Origin: an uncultured Ruaniaceae bacterium
GTDB lineage: Bacteria; Actinomycetota; Actinomycetes; Actinomycetales; Beutenbergiaceae
Direction of reading: 5' to 3'
Assembly: GCA_938004115.1 (NCBI GenBank)
Contig: CALKWS010000360.1
Span: 1 to 11,784 of the forward strand
Length of the DNA: 11,784 nucleotides
Positions 6,492 through 11,784 of the stretch are shown one piece after another. The notes beneath the pieces were generated by a model. That model was not told the origin of the DNA and made no database searches. It saw nothing but the letters and a program-made list of their open reading frames with translations. Numbering within the stretch: the stretch's first letter is position 1; every line of letters starts with the position of its first letter. A program made the translations under genes and the position numbers.

Positions 6492-8987
6492 TCAGTCCGC
6501 CCCCGCGCCGGGCGCGGGGACGCCCTGGGTGGGTGCTACGACGGTGCCGCCTCCGGTTCCCGCCGGTTGCGCCGTCGTCGTGCTCTGCGTGCCGGGCCGG
6601 CCGTTGCCGGACCGGGCGGCCTCGATGGCCCAGAACACCGCCTCGGGGGTGGCGGGGCTGGCCAGTTCCACCACGGGCTCTTCCGCGCCGTAAGCGGTGC
6701 CGAACGCGGCCACCGCCCGGCGCAGGGCCTCGCGCACGGAGAAGGCGAGCATCAGCGGTGGTTCGCCCACGGCCTTGGAGCCGTAGATCACCCCGGGTTC
6801 GGTGGCGCGGGTGAACAGGTGTACGTGGAACTGCTCGGGCATCTCGGCGAACCCGGGCAGTTTGTAGGTGCTGGCGCCCTGGGTGAGCACCTGGCCGCGG
6901 CCGGGACCGTCGGAGGTGTCCCAGAGCAGTTCCTCCAGGGTCAGCCAGCCCACGCCCTGCACGAACCCGCCCTCGATCTGGCCGATGTCCACCAGCGGGG
7001 ACAGGGAGTCGCCCACGTCGTGGACGATGTCGGTGCGCAGGAACCGGTAGGTGCCGGTGAAGCCGTCCACCTCCACCTCACTGACCGCGGCACCGTAGGC
7101 GAAGTACTTGAACGGTGAGCCCTGCATGCGCGCGGAGTCGAAGTGGATGCCCTCGGTGCGGTAGTACCCGGCGGCGAACAGCGGCACCCGTTGCAGGTAG
7201 GCGTGCTGGACCACCTCGGTGAAGGTCAGGTGCCCCCCGGGGTCGGCGGTGGCATCGGCACGGCCGGAGCCGGTCTGCCCGATGGCGCTGACGGTGCCGC
7301 CCTCGAAGCGCACATCATGCGGGTGGGTGCCGAGCATGGCCGCGGCGACCTGGGCCAGGCGCTCGCGGATCTGGGTGCAGGCGTTGTGCACCGCACCGCC
7401 GTTGAGGTCCGACCCGGAACTGGCCGCGGTGGCCGAGGTGTTGGGAACCTTGTCGGTGCGGGTGGGGGCCAGGCGGACCCGGTCCAGCGGCACGCCCAGG
7501 GCGGTGGCCGCCACCTGCCGCATCTTGGTGTGCAGGCCCTGACCCATCTCGGTGCCGCCGTGGTTGATCAGCACCGACCCGTCCTTGTACACGTGCACCA
7601 GTGCCCCGGCCTGGTTGAAGGCGGTGAAGTTGAACGAGATGCCGAACTTCACCGGGGTGGTGGCCAGGCCGCGCTTCTTATGGGCGTGGGTGGCGTTGAA
7701 CTCCTCGATCTGCCGTTGCCGGGCCTGGATGTCGGCGCCGGTGCGGACCTGATCCCAGACGGCGTGCAGGCGCTCGGGGTGGCGCACCTCCTGGCCGTAA
7801 GGGGTGAGCTGGCCGGGCTGGTAGAAGTTCTTCCGGCGCAACTCATCGGGATCGATGCCCAGCGCCGGGGCGGCCCGGCCGAGGATGTCCTCGATGACGA
7901 GCATGCCCTGGGGTCCGCCGAACCCGCGGAAGGCGGTCTGGGAGGTCTTGTTGGTCTTGGCGATGCGGCCGTGCACCTCGATGTGCGGGATGTAGTACGC
8001 GTTCTCGATGTGGCACAGCGCCCGGGACAGCACCGGTTCGGACAGGTCCAGCGCCCAGCCGCCGTCGGCGGTGATGGTGGCGCGCAGGGCGAGCAGGTGG
8101 CCCGCCTCGTCGAACCCGACCTGCCAGGTGGCGTGGAAGGGGTGGCGTTTGCCGGTCATGGTGATGTCCTGGGTGCGGTTCAGCCGCAGCCGCACCGGGC
8201 GGCCGGTGAGCACCGCGCCGAGGGCGGCAATGGCGGCCAGCCCGTGGGGTTGCATCTCCTTGCCGCCGAACGCCCCGCCCATGCGCAGCGATTGCACGGT
8301 GACCTCGTGGCTGGACAGGCCCAGCACGTGGGCGACGATCTCCTGGGTCTCCGAGGGGTGCTGGGTGGAGGAGTGCACGAACACCTGACCGGCCTCGTCC
8401 ACCTGGGCCAGGGCGGCGTGGGTCTCCAGGTAGAAGTGCTCCTGGCCGCCGAACTCGAACTCCCCGGAGAACGTGCGCGCGGCCTGCTGCAACGCCGCGG
8501 CGGCCTCCCCGCGGGCGACCGTGGGCTGCTTGCCCTGGTAACTCCCGGCCTCGATGGCCTCGGTGAGGGTGAGGATCGCGGGCAGCGGTTCGTAGTCGAT
8601 CCGCACCGCTTCGGCGCCCAGCCGGGCGGCCTCCAGCGACTCCCCCAGCACCCAGCACACCGCGTGCCCGTGGTACATCACCTCGGTGGGCAGCAGCGGT
8701 TCGTCGTCCTTGGTGCCGGCGTCGTTGTGGCCCGGGACGTCGGCGTGGGTGAGCACCCGCACCACCCCGGGCAGGTCGGTGGCGGCGCGGGTGTCGATGT
8801 CCAGCACCCGGGCGCGGGCGTGCGGGGCCTGTACCGGCCAGGCGTGCAGCACGCCCTGGGTGCGGGCGAAGAGCTCGTCGGTGTACAGCGCGGTGCCGGT
8901 GACGTGTTCGGCGGCGCTCTCGTGCGGGACGGCCAGGCCCACCGGCGGGTGGACCGGGGCGTCCTCGTGGGGTTGGGGGGTGGTCAT
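6492..8987 (-). CDS. xdhB: Xanthine dehydrogenase molybdenum-cofactor subunit
   Basis: This is the large catalytic subunit that hydroxylates hypoxanthine and xanthine to urate at the molybdenum centre. It has 831 residues, slightly long because of a low-complexity C-terminal tail (about 792-831). Cofactor and substrate motifs are RMGGAFGGKE (235-244), TAFRGFGGPQG (351-361, with R354 equivalent to bovine R880), HGGTEMGQGLHTK (476-488, with E480 equivalent to bovine E802) and GSKAVGEPPLMLAFS (736-750, with E742 equivalent to the catalytic bovine E1261). E480 and R354 favour a true purine-oxidising enzyme over other aldehyde-oxidase-like relatives. A small Gly/Ala/Asp-rich loop lies near 571-585. 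The ATG overlaps the xdhA TGA, and GGGGAG lies about 7 nt upstream. It pairs with XdhA and is matured by XdhC. Confidence 0.97.
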   Translation of the reverse strand: MTTPQPHEDAPVHPPVGLAVPHESAAEHVTGTALYTDELFARTQGVLHAWPVQAPHARARVLDIDTRAATDLPGVVRVLTHADVPGHNDAGTKDDEPLLPTEVMYHGHAVCWVLGESLEAARLGAEAVRIDYEPLPAILTLTEAIEAGSYQGKQPTVARGEAAAALQQAARTFSGEFEFGGQEHFYLETHAALAQVDEAGQVFVHSSTQHPSETQEIVAHVLGLSSHEVTVQSLRMGGAFGGKEMQPHGLAAIAALGAVLTGRPVRLRLNRTQDITMTGKRHPFHATWQVGFDEAGHLLALRATITADGGWALDLSEPVLSRALCHIENAYYIPHIEVHGRIAKTNKTSQTAFRGFGGPQGMLVIEDILGRAAPALGIDPDELRRKNFYQPGQLTPYGQEVRHPERLHAVWDQVRTGADIQARQRQIEEFNATHAHKKRGLATTPVKFGISFNFTAFNQAGALVHVYKDGSVLINHGGTEMGQGLHTKMRQVAATALGVPLDRVRLAPTRTDKVPNTSATAASSGSDLNGGAVHNACTQIRERLAQVAAAMLGTHPHDVRFEGGTVSAIGQTGSGRADATADPGGHLTFTEVVQHAYLQRVPLFAAGYYRTEGIHFDSARMQGSPFKYFAYGAAVSEVEVDGFTGTYRFLRTDIVHDVGDSLSPLVDIGQIEGGFVQGVGWLTLEELLWDTSDGPGRGQVLTQGASTYKLPGFAEMPEQFHVHLFTRATEPGVIYGSKAVGEPPLMLAFSVREALRRAVAAFGTAYGAEEPVVELASPATPEAVFWAIEAARSGNGRPGTQSTTTAQPAGTGGGTVVAPTQGVPAPGAGAD

Positions 8988-10606
8988 CGGGACTCCCCGG
9001 TCTGGGCGAAGAACTTCAGCACGGCCTGGTGCAGCATCGCGGCGCGGTAGCGGCCGCTGGCCCGGTGGTCATCCATCGGGGTGCCCTCGGTGGCCATGAT
9101 CTGCGCGGCGTGTTCGGCGGTGGCCCGGGTCCACGGCCGGCCGGTCAGGGCCGCTTCGGTGGCGCCGGCGCGGATCGGGGTGGCGGCCACCCCGCCCAGG
9201 CCGATGTGCACCTGGGTGATGGTCCCGCCGTCGGTGTGCATGGCGAAGGCGACGGCAACGGAGGAGATGTCATCGAAGCGGCGTTTGGCGACCTTGTGGA
9301 ACGCGCTCAGCGGCGCGAGCGGCAGCGGGATGCGGATGGCGCGGATCACCTCACCGGGTTCGCGGACCGTCTGCCGGTAGCCGGTGAAGTACTCGGCCAG
9401 GGCGACCTCGCGCTCCCCGTGGCTGCAGGTGAGCACCAGGTGGGCCTGCAGGGCCAGCAGCACCGGGGCGGCGTCCCCGATCGGGGAGGCGGTGGCCAGG
9501 TTGCCGCCCAGGGTGGCGGTGTTGCGGATCAGCGGGGAGGCGAATTGCGGGAAGAGTTCGGAAAGTAGCGGTACCCGCCCGGCCAGCGCCCGTTGCAGTT
9601 CGCTGAGCGTCAGGGCCGCGCCGATCTCGATGTGCTCGGCGGTGGTGTGCAGGGTGCGCAGTTCGGGCACCTGATCCACCGCCAGCACCAGCGGCGGGCG
9701 GGCGTGGCGCAGGTTGATGTCCACGCCCAGGTCGGTGGCCCCGGCCAGCAGCGCCGCGTGCGGTTCGGCGGCATACAGGTCCAGGAACTCGGTGAGGTTC
9801 GCCGGCCGGATGAACCGGGTGCCGTCCAACTCCACCTTCGTGGGGCGTTGGGGCGGGGCCGGGTCCTGCTGGCGCAGGGCCAGGGGGTCCTGCGGTGCGG
9901 GTTGGCCGAGGGCGTAGGCCGCGTCGCGGATCGGGCGGTACCCGGTGCAGCGGCACAGGTTGCCGGTCAGGGCGTGCAGGTCGAAGCCGTTGTCACCGGC
10001 GCCGAGTGCATCGGTGGATTCGGCCTGGCCCGGGGCGGCGGTGGGTGCGGGGGCGTTGGCCTGGCCCGCTGCGTCGGCGTGACCGGTGGCGTTGGCGTGA
10101 CCGGTGGCGTCGGCGTGGCCCGCTGCGTCGGCGTGGCCCGTGGCGTTTGCGCGGGCGGACGCGTTGGCGCGTTCGGCGCGTCCGGGGCGGTAGTACTCGG
10201 CGGCCATGGCGCAGATGAACCCCGGGGTGCAGTACCCGCACTGGGATCCACCGCGGTCGGCCATCTCCCGCTGCACCGGGTGCAGGTTCTCACCCCGTGC
10301 GGGTGCCGCCGGGCTGCCCAAACCCTCGGCGGTGATGATCTCCTGCCCGTCGAAGGCCAGTGCGGGCACCAGGCAGGCGTTGATCGCCGTCCACCGGGTT
10401 CGCTCGCCGTCTACCTCCTGCGGGCCTGCGCCGTCGGGCATCGCGGCACGGGCCACCATGACCGCGCATGCTCCGCATTCACCCTCGGCGCAGCCTTCCT
10501 TCGCCCCGGTCAGGCCCTGGGCGCGCAGCCAGGTGAGCAGGTTGGTGTGCGGGCCTGCTCCCCCGGCCTGGAGGGTCCGGCCGTTGACCGTGATCTGCGG
10601 CTCCAT
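8984..10606 (-). CDS. xdhA: Xanthine dehydrogenase small subunit, fused [2Fe-2S] and FAD domains, with repeat insertion
   Basis: XdhA passes electrons from the molybdenum centre through two [2Fe-2S] clusters to FAD and then NAD+. The N-terminal ferredoxin-like domain has C39, C44, C47 (GCAEGECGAC) and C78. The helical domain has C123 and C126 (QCGYCTPGF) and C218 and C220 (NLCRCTGYRPI). The FAD domain follows from about 264, with LLAGATDLG and RNTATLGGNLATASPIGD (361-378), and a C-terminal domain from about 425. The 91 residues between C126 and C218 compare with 31 in bovine xanthine oxidase, because of an inserted Ala/Gly/His/Asp repeat (about 143-205). The ATG at 10606 has GAGGAG (10615-10620) 8 nt upstream. 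It is the first gene of the operon; all cluster cysteines are present, so activity is expected. Confidence 0.95.
   Translation of the reverse strand: MEPQITVNGRTLQAGGAGPHTNLLTWLRAQGLTGAKEGCAEGECGACAVMVARAAMPDGAGPQEVDGERTRWTAINACLVPALAFDGQEIITAEGLGSPAAPARGENLHPVQREMADRGGSQCGYCTPGFICAMAAEYYRPGRAERANASARANATGHADAAGHADATGHANATGHADAAGQANAPAPTAAPGQAESTDALGAGDNGFDLHALTGNLCRCTGYRPIRDAAYALGQPAPQDPLALRQQDPAPPQRPTKVELDGTRFIRPANLTEFLDLYAAEPHAALLAGATDLGVDINLRHARPPLVLAVDQVPELRTLHTTAEHIEIGAALTLSELQRALAGRVPLLSELFPQFASPLIRNTATLGGNLATASPIGDAAPVLLALQAHLVLTCSHGEREVALAEYFTGYRQTVREPGEVIRAIRIPLPLAPLSAFHKVAKRRFDDISSVAVAFAMHTDGGTITQVHIGLGGVAATPIRAGATEAALTGRPWTRATAEHAAQIMATEGTPMDDHRASGRYRAAMLHQAVLKFFAQTGESR
10053..10178. 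repeat. 18-bp tandem repeat, seven units, in xdhA
   Basis: Seven imperfect 18-bp units run without gaps from 10053 (starts 10053, 10071, 10089, 10107, 10125, 10143, 10161). Units 4 and 5, gcgtcggcgtggcccgct and gcgtcggcgtggcccgtg, differ at two bases; units 1, 6 and 7 are more degenerate. On the minus strand they encode hexapeptides such as TGHADA, AGHADA and TGHANA (XdhA about 143-185). Being a multiple of three, gain or loss of units keeps frame. Confidence 0.9.
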
Positions 10607-10664
10607 CGCCCACGCTCCTCACCGTCATCTGCGGTTCGGTGACACACGTTTCAGCATGGGCATG

Positions 10665-10679
10665 GTTGCTGGCTCCAAC
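10665..10679. promoter_or_regulatory. Possible operator dyad upstream of xdhA
   Basis: The 15-bp sequence GTTGCTGGCTCCAAC is a partial palindrome: outer GTTG/CAAC arms and the central GGC pair, with two mismatched positions per arm. It lies about 60 bp upstream of the xdhA start, where a repressor of the operon would be expected to bind. No known regulator consensus is matched, so this is a weak candidate. Confidence 0.25.
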
Positions 10680-10911
10680 ACGTCCCTGGTTATCCATGCC
10701 AGAACAGTGACGCTGGAATGCTCGGACGATAGCCCCGCCGGTGGCGGTGGCGCAAGGGACATGGCGGCTCTACCGACAGGGCCCGGAATTGAGCATCGCT
10801 CAGGCCGCCGGGTTGGCGCAGCAGCGGAGTATTCACGGCCGGTGCGCACCGATCCCGCCAGCGGGTTGGGCTTCATGCCGAGCGCGGGCGCGCAGACGCT
10901 CGACGGGCCGA

Positions 10912-10930
10912 TGTTCGCTGAGAGCGAACA
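10912..10930. promoter_or_regulatory. Perfect 8-bp dyad TGTTCGCT-GAG-AGCGAACA
   Basis: Two exact 8-bp inverted arms are separated by 3 bp. The centre lies 30 bp from the CIRCE centre, close to three helical turns. It could be a second operator for hsp20 or a site for the divergent operon. It does not match HAIR, and its half-sites are reversed relative to the actinobacterial SOS box. No T-tract follows, so a terminator is unlikely. Confidence 0.5.
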
Positions 10931-10937
10931 CCAGCCG

Positions 10938-10964
10938 TTAGCACTCTCGGGGTGAGAGTGCTAA
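10938..10964. promoter_or_regulatory. CIRCE operator (HrcA binding site), perfect match
   Basis: TTAGCACTC, nine spacer bases, then GAGTGCTAA matches the CIRCE consensus at all 18 arm positions. CIRCE is bound by the heat-shock repressor HrcA, usually ahead of groES-groEL or hrcA-dnaK. Here it lies 94 bp before the hsp20 start. TTAGCA at 10938 and TAATTT at 10962 could serve as -35 and -10 (18-nt spacing), placing the operator over the promoter, but the -10 match is weak. Confidence 0.95.
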
Positions 10965-11058
10965 TTTTTTGGTGTGCGGCCCCAGCGGCGCACCCGCGCC
11001 ATAGCCGCGCGTTCTGGCCCCGAGGGCCGGGGCCATGGTGTGGATGGAGGTGTGAACG

Positions 11059-11496
11059 ATGGCTACGCGTTTTGATCCTTTCCAGGAGTTCGACCGACTG
11101 CTTGCCTCCATGGCCAGCGGCACCCGCAGCGCATCCGGTGCGATGCCGATCGACCTGCTGCGCCGAGGCGATGAGTACGTGCTGGCCATGGACCTACCCG
11201 GGGTCAGGCCGGACTCGATCGACGTCTCGGTGGAGGACTACACGCTGACGATTCGCGCCGAGCGGGCCTCCGGGGAGGACGAGGACGTGGACTGGCTCGT
11301 CCGCGAGCGCCCGACCGGCACGTTCGCACGGCAGTTGACCCTGGGGCGGGGGCTGGCCCTGGATCAGATCCGGGCCTGCTACTCCGACGGGGTGCTCGCC
11401 CTGACCATCCCGGTCAGCGAACAGGCCCGCCCGCGCAAGATCGAGGTGGAACACAGTTCGGACCGCAGTTCGATCACTGCCGACGGCGAGGGGTAA
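11059..11496 (+). CDS. Hsp20-family small heat shock protein
   Basis: This is an ATP-independent chaperone that holds unfolding proteins during heat stress and forms oligomers. The 145-residue product has a short N-terminal arm (FDPFQEFDRLL), an alpha-crystallin domain from about 30 to 120 with DLPGV (45-49) and the signature YSDGVLALTIPV (108-119), and a C-terminal extension whose KIEV (127-130) resembles the I/V-x-I/V motif. The ATG at 11059 follows GGAGG at 11046-11050 with a good 8-nt gap. It is monocistronic, preceded by a perfect CIRCE and followed by a strong hairpin, so repression by HrcA and induction on heat are expected. It stands apart in function and orientation from the purine operon. 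Confidence 0.95.
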   Translation: MATRFDPFQEFDRLLASMASGTRSASGAMPIDLLRRGDEYVLAMDLPGVRPDSIDVSVEDYTLTIRAERASGEDEDVDWLVRERPTGTFARQLTLGRGLALDQIRACYSDGVLALTIPVSEQARPRKIEVEHSSDRSSITADGEG

Positions 11497-11527
11497 GCGA
11501 CCCGCGTACCGCACCGGCGGAAACACC

Positions 11528-11566
11528 CCAGTTCCCGGGTCGCGACCGCGGCGTCCCGGGAACTGG
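11528..11566. terminator. Bidirectional hairpin between convergent hsp20 and usp
   Basis: A perfect 12-bp inverted repeat, CCAGTTCCCGGG and CCCGGGAACTGG, encloses a 15-nt loop that could itself pair three bases. It starts 31 bp after the hsp20 stop and ends 29 bp before the usp stop. No long U-tract follows on either strand, as is common for GC-rich actinobacterial terminators. Confidence 0.75.
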
Positions 11567-11595
11567 TTGGCGGACGCCGTCGGGCCAGCGGGGGG

Positions 11596-11784
11596 TCAGT
11601 CGCTCTCGGCCGGCTTGACCGAGATCACCGGGCGGTTGGAGTCCAGCAGGATCTGCTGGGCGTTGGAGCCGAGGATGAGTTTGCCCACCGGTGTGCGACG
11701 GCGCAGGCCGATCACGATGTACTCGGCGTCCTCGTCGTCGGCGATCTCCAGCAGGTCCTGGGCCGGGGTGTTGCCCCGCACCAG
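11596..11784 (-). CDS. Universal stress protein, C-terminal part only
   Basis: Only the last 62 codons and the TGA are inside the window; the frame is open to the right edge, so the true start lies outside. The fragment matches the end of the UspA fold: DLLEIADDEDAEYIVIGLRR, then PVGKLILGSNAQQIL and the final strand RPVISVKP. The nucleotide-binding motif of ATP-binding family members is G-2x-G-9x-G(S/T). Here the final GS is present, but the second glycine position holds Arg (GLRRRTPVGKLILGS), a variant I associate with actinobacterial members, so ATP binding is uncertain. It may be a one- or two-domain protein. It converges on hsp20, and the two genes share a terminator-like hairpin. Confidence 0.88.
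   Translation of the reverse strand: MVRGNTPAQDLLEIADDEDAEYIVIGLRRRTPVGKLILGSNAQQILLDSNRPVISVKPAESD

Larger units (their letters stand above)
10607..11058. other. Intergenic region between divergent xdhA and hsp20
   Basis: I see no convincing gene here: short frames lack ribosome sites and recognisable products, and base composition is less GC-biased than in the genes. The xdhA side holds its GAGGAG ribosome site, an imperfect copy of the first codons of xdhA (10619-10637) and weak dyads (10665-10679; 10659-10665 paired with 10694-10700). A loose minus-strand promoter candidate is TTCCAG, 18 nt, GATAAC (about 10720-10690), which I cannot confirm. The hsp20 side holds a perfect 8-bp dyad, the CIRCE element and an AT-rich tract after it. 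About 10705-10910 shows nothing beyond short palindromes such as TGAGC-ATC-GCTCA (10790-10802). Confidence 0.6.

Noticed and set aside
7143..9050. 635-codon plus-strand open frame opposite xdhB
   Set aside because: It is an antisense shadow of GC-rich codons: Gly/Ala/Val/His-rich, no domain, and fully covered by a gene with clear catalytic motifs. The same applies to long plus-strand frames at 60-1058, 899-2428, 4185-5606, 6057-7118 and 9593-10642.
10053..10178. Array resembling a short CRISPR
   Set aside because: Units are 18 bp, directly adjacent without unique spacers, and encode in-frame hexapeptides inside xdhA, so this is a coding minisatellite.
10786..10815. SigH-type heat-shock promoter (GGAAT...GTT) for hsp20
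   Set aside because: The spacing of 22 nt between the two elements is outside the usual range and the site is about 250 bp from the gene.
10912..10930. LexA/SOS box
   Set aside because: Half-sites are in the GTTCG...CGAAC order, opposite to the actinobacterial CGAAC...GTTCG box, and no SOS gene is adjacent.
10741..10941. 66-codon plus-strand frame in the xdhA-hsp20 gap
   Set aside because: No ribosome site, no recognisable product, and its end runs through the dyad and into CIRCE; treated as non-coding.
11596..11781. Complete 61-residue protein starting at 11781
   Set aside because: The frame stays open to the window edge and the product is only the C-terminal part of a Usp domain, so the apparent start is an edge artefact.

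Overview
The window is very GC-rich (roughly 70% by eye), with G/C-biased third codon positions, long antisense shadow frames and many four-base stop/start overlaps. With a factor-independent uricase, a fused Fe-S/FAD xanthine dehydrogenase subunit and a CIRCE-controlled hsp20, this points to a high-GC actinobacterium. The order Micrococcales is a guess; nothing here fixes the genus.

Layout. About 10.6 kb (positions 1-10606) is one co-directional minus-strand purine-catabolism operon. In transcription order it reads xdhA (fused [2Fe-2S]/FAD subunit), xdhB (molybdenum subunit), xdhC (cofactor insertion), guaD (guanine deaminase), uraD (OHCU decarboxylase), uraH (5-hydroxyisourate hydrolase), uricase, an uncharacterised CitE/malate-synthase-like TIM-barrel protein (DUF6986-like), and allantoinase, which runs off the left edge. 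Five of the eight junctions are 4-base ATGA/GTGA overlaps; the others are 1, 3 and 15 nt gaps. A 452-bp intergenic region (10607-11058) separates the operon from a divergent plus-strand hsp20. It holds a perfect CIRCE operator, a perfect 8-bp dyad just upstream of it, and weaker dyads nearer xdhA. A 12-bp-stem hairpin lies between hsp20 and a convergent universal stress protein gene cut by the right edge.

How it works together. Guanine is deaminated to xanthine (GuaD). XdhAB, matured by XdhC, oxidises hypoxanthine/xanthine to urate. Uricase, UraH and UraD convert urate stereospecifically to (S)-allantoin, and allantoinase opens it to allantoate. Allantoate-processing enzymes, transporters and a regulator are not visible and may lie to the left. 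The CitE-like protein between uricase and allantoinase has no assigned step and is the best candidate for undescribed chemistry.

Oddities. Two operon genes carry in-frame 18-bp minisatellites: one splits the helical [2Fe-2S] domain of XdhA, the other forms the C-terminal tail of GuaD. A related A-(D/N/S)-A motif also occurs in XdhB and XdhC. A 37-bp perfect direct repeat is shared by the allantoinase and guanine deaminase genes.
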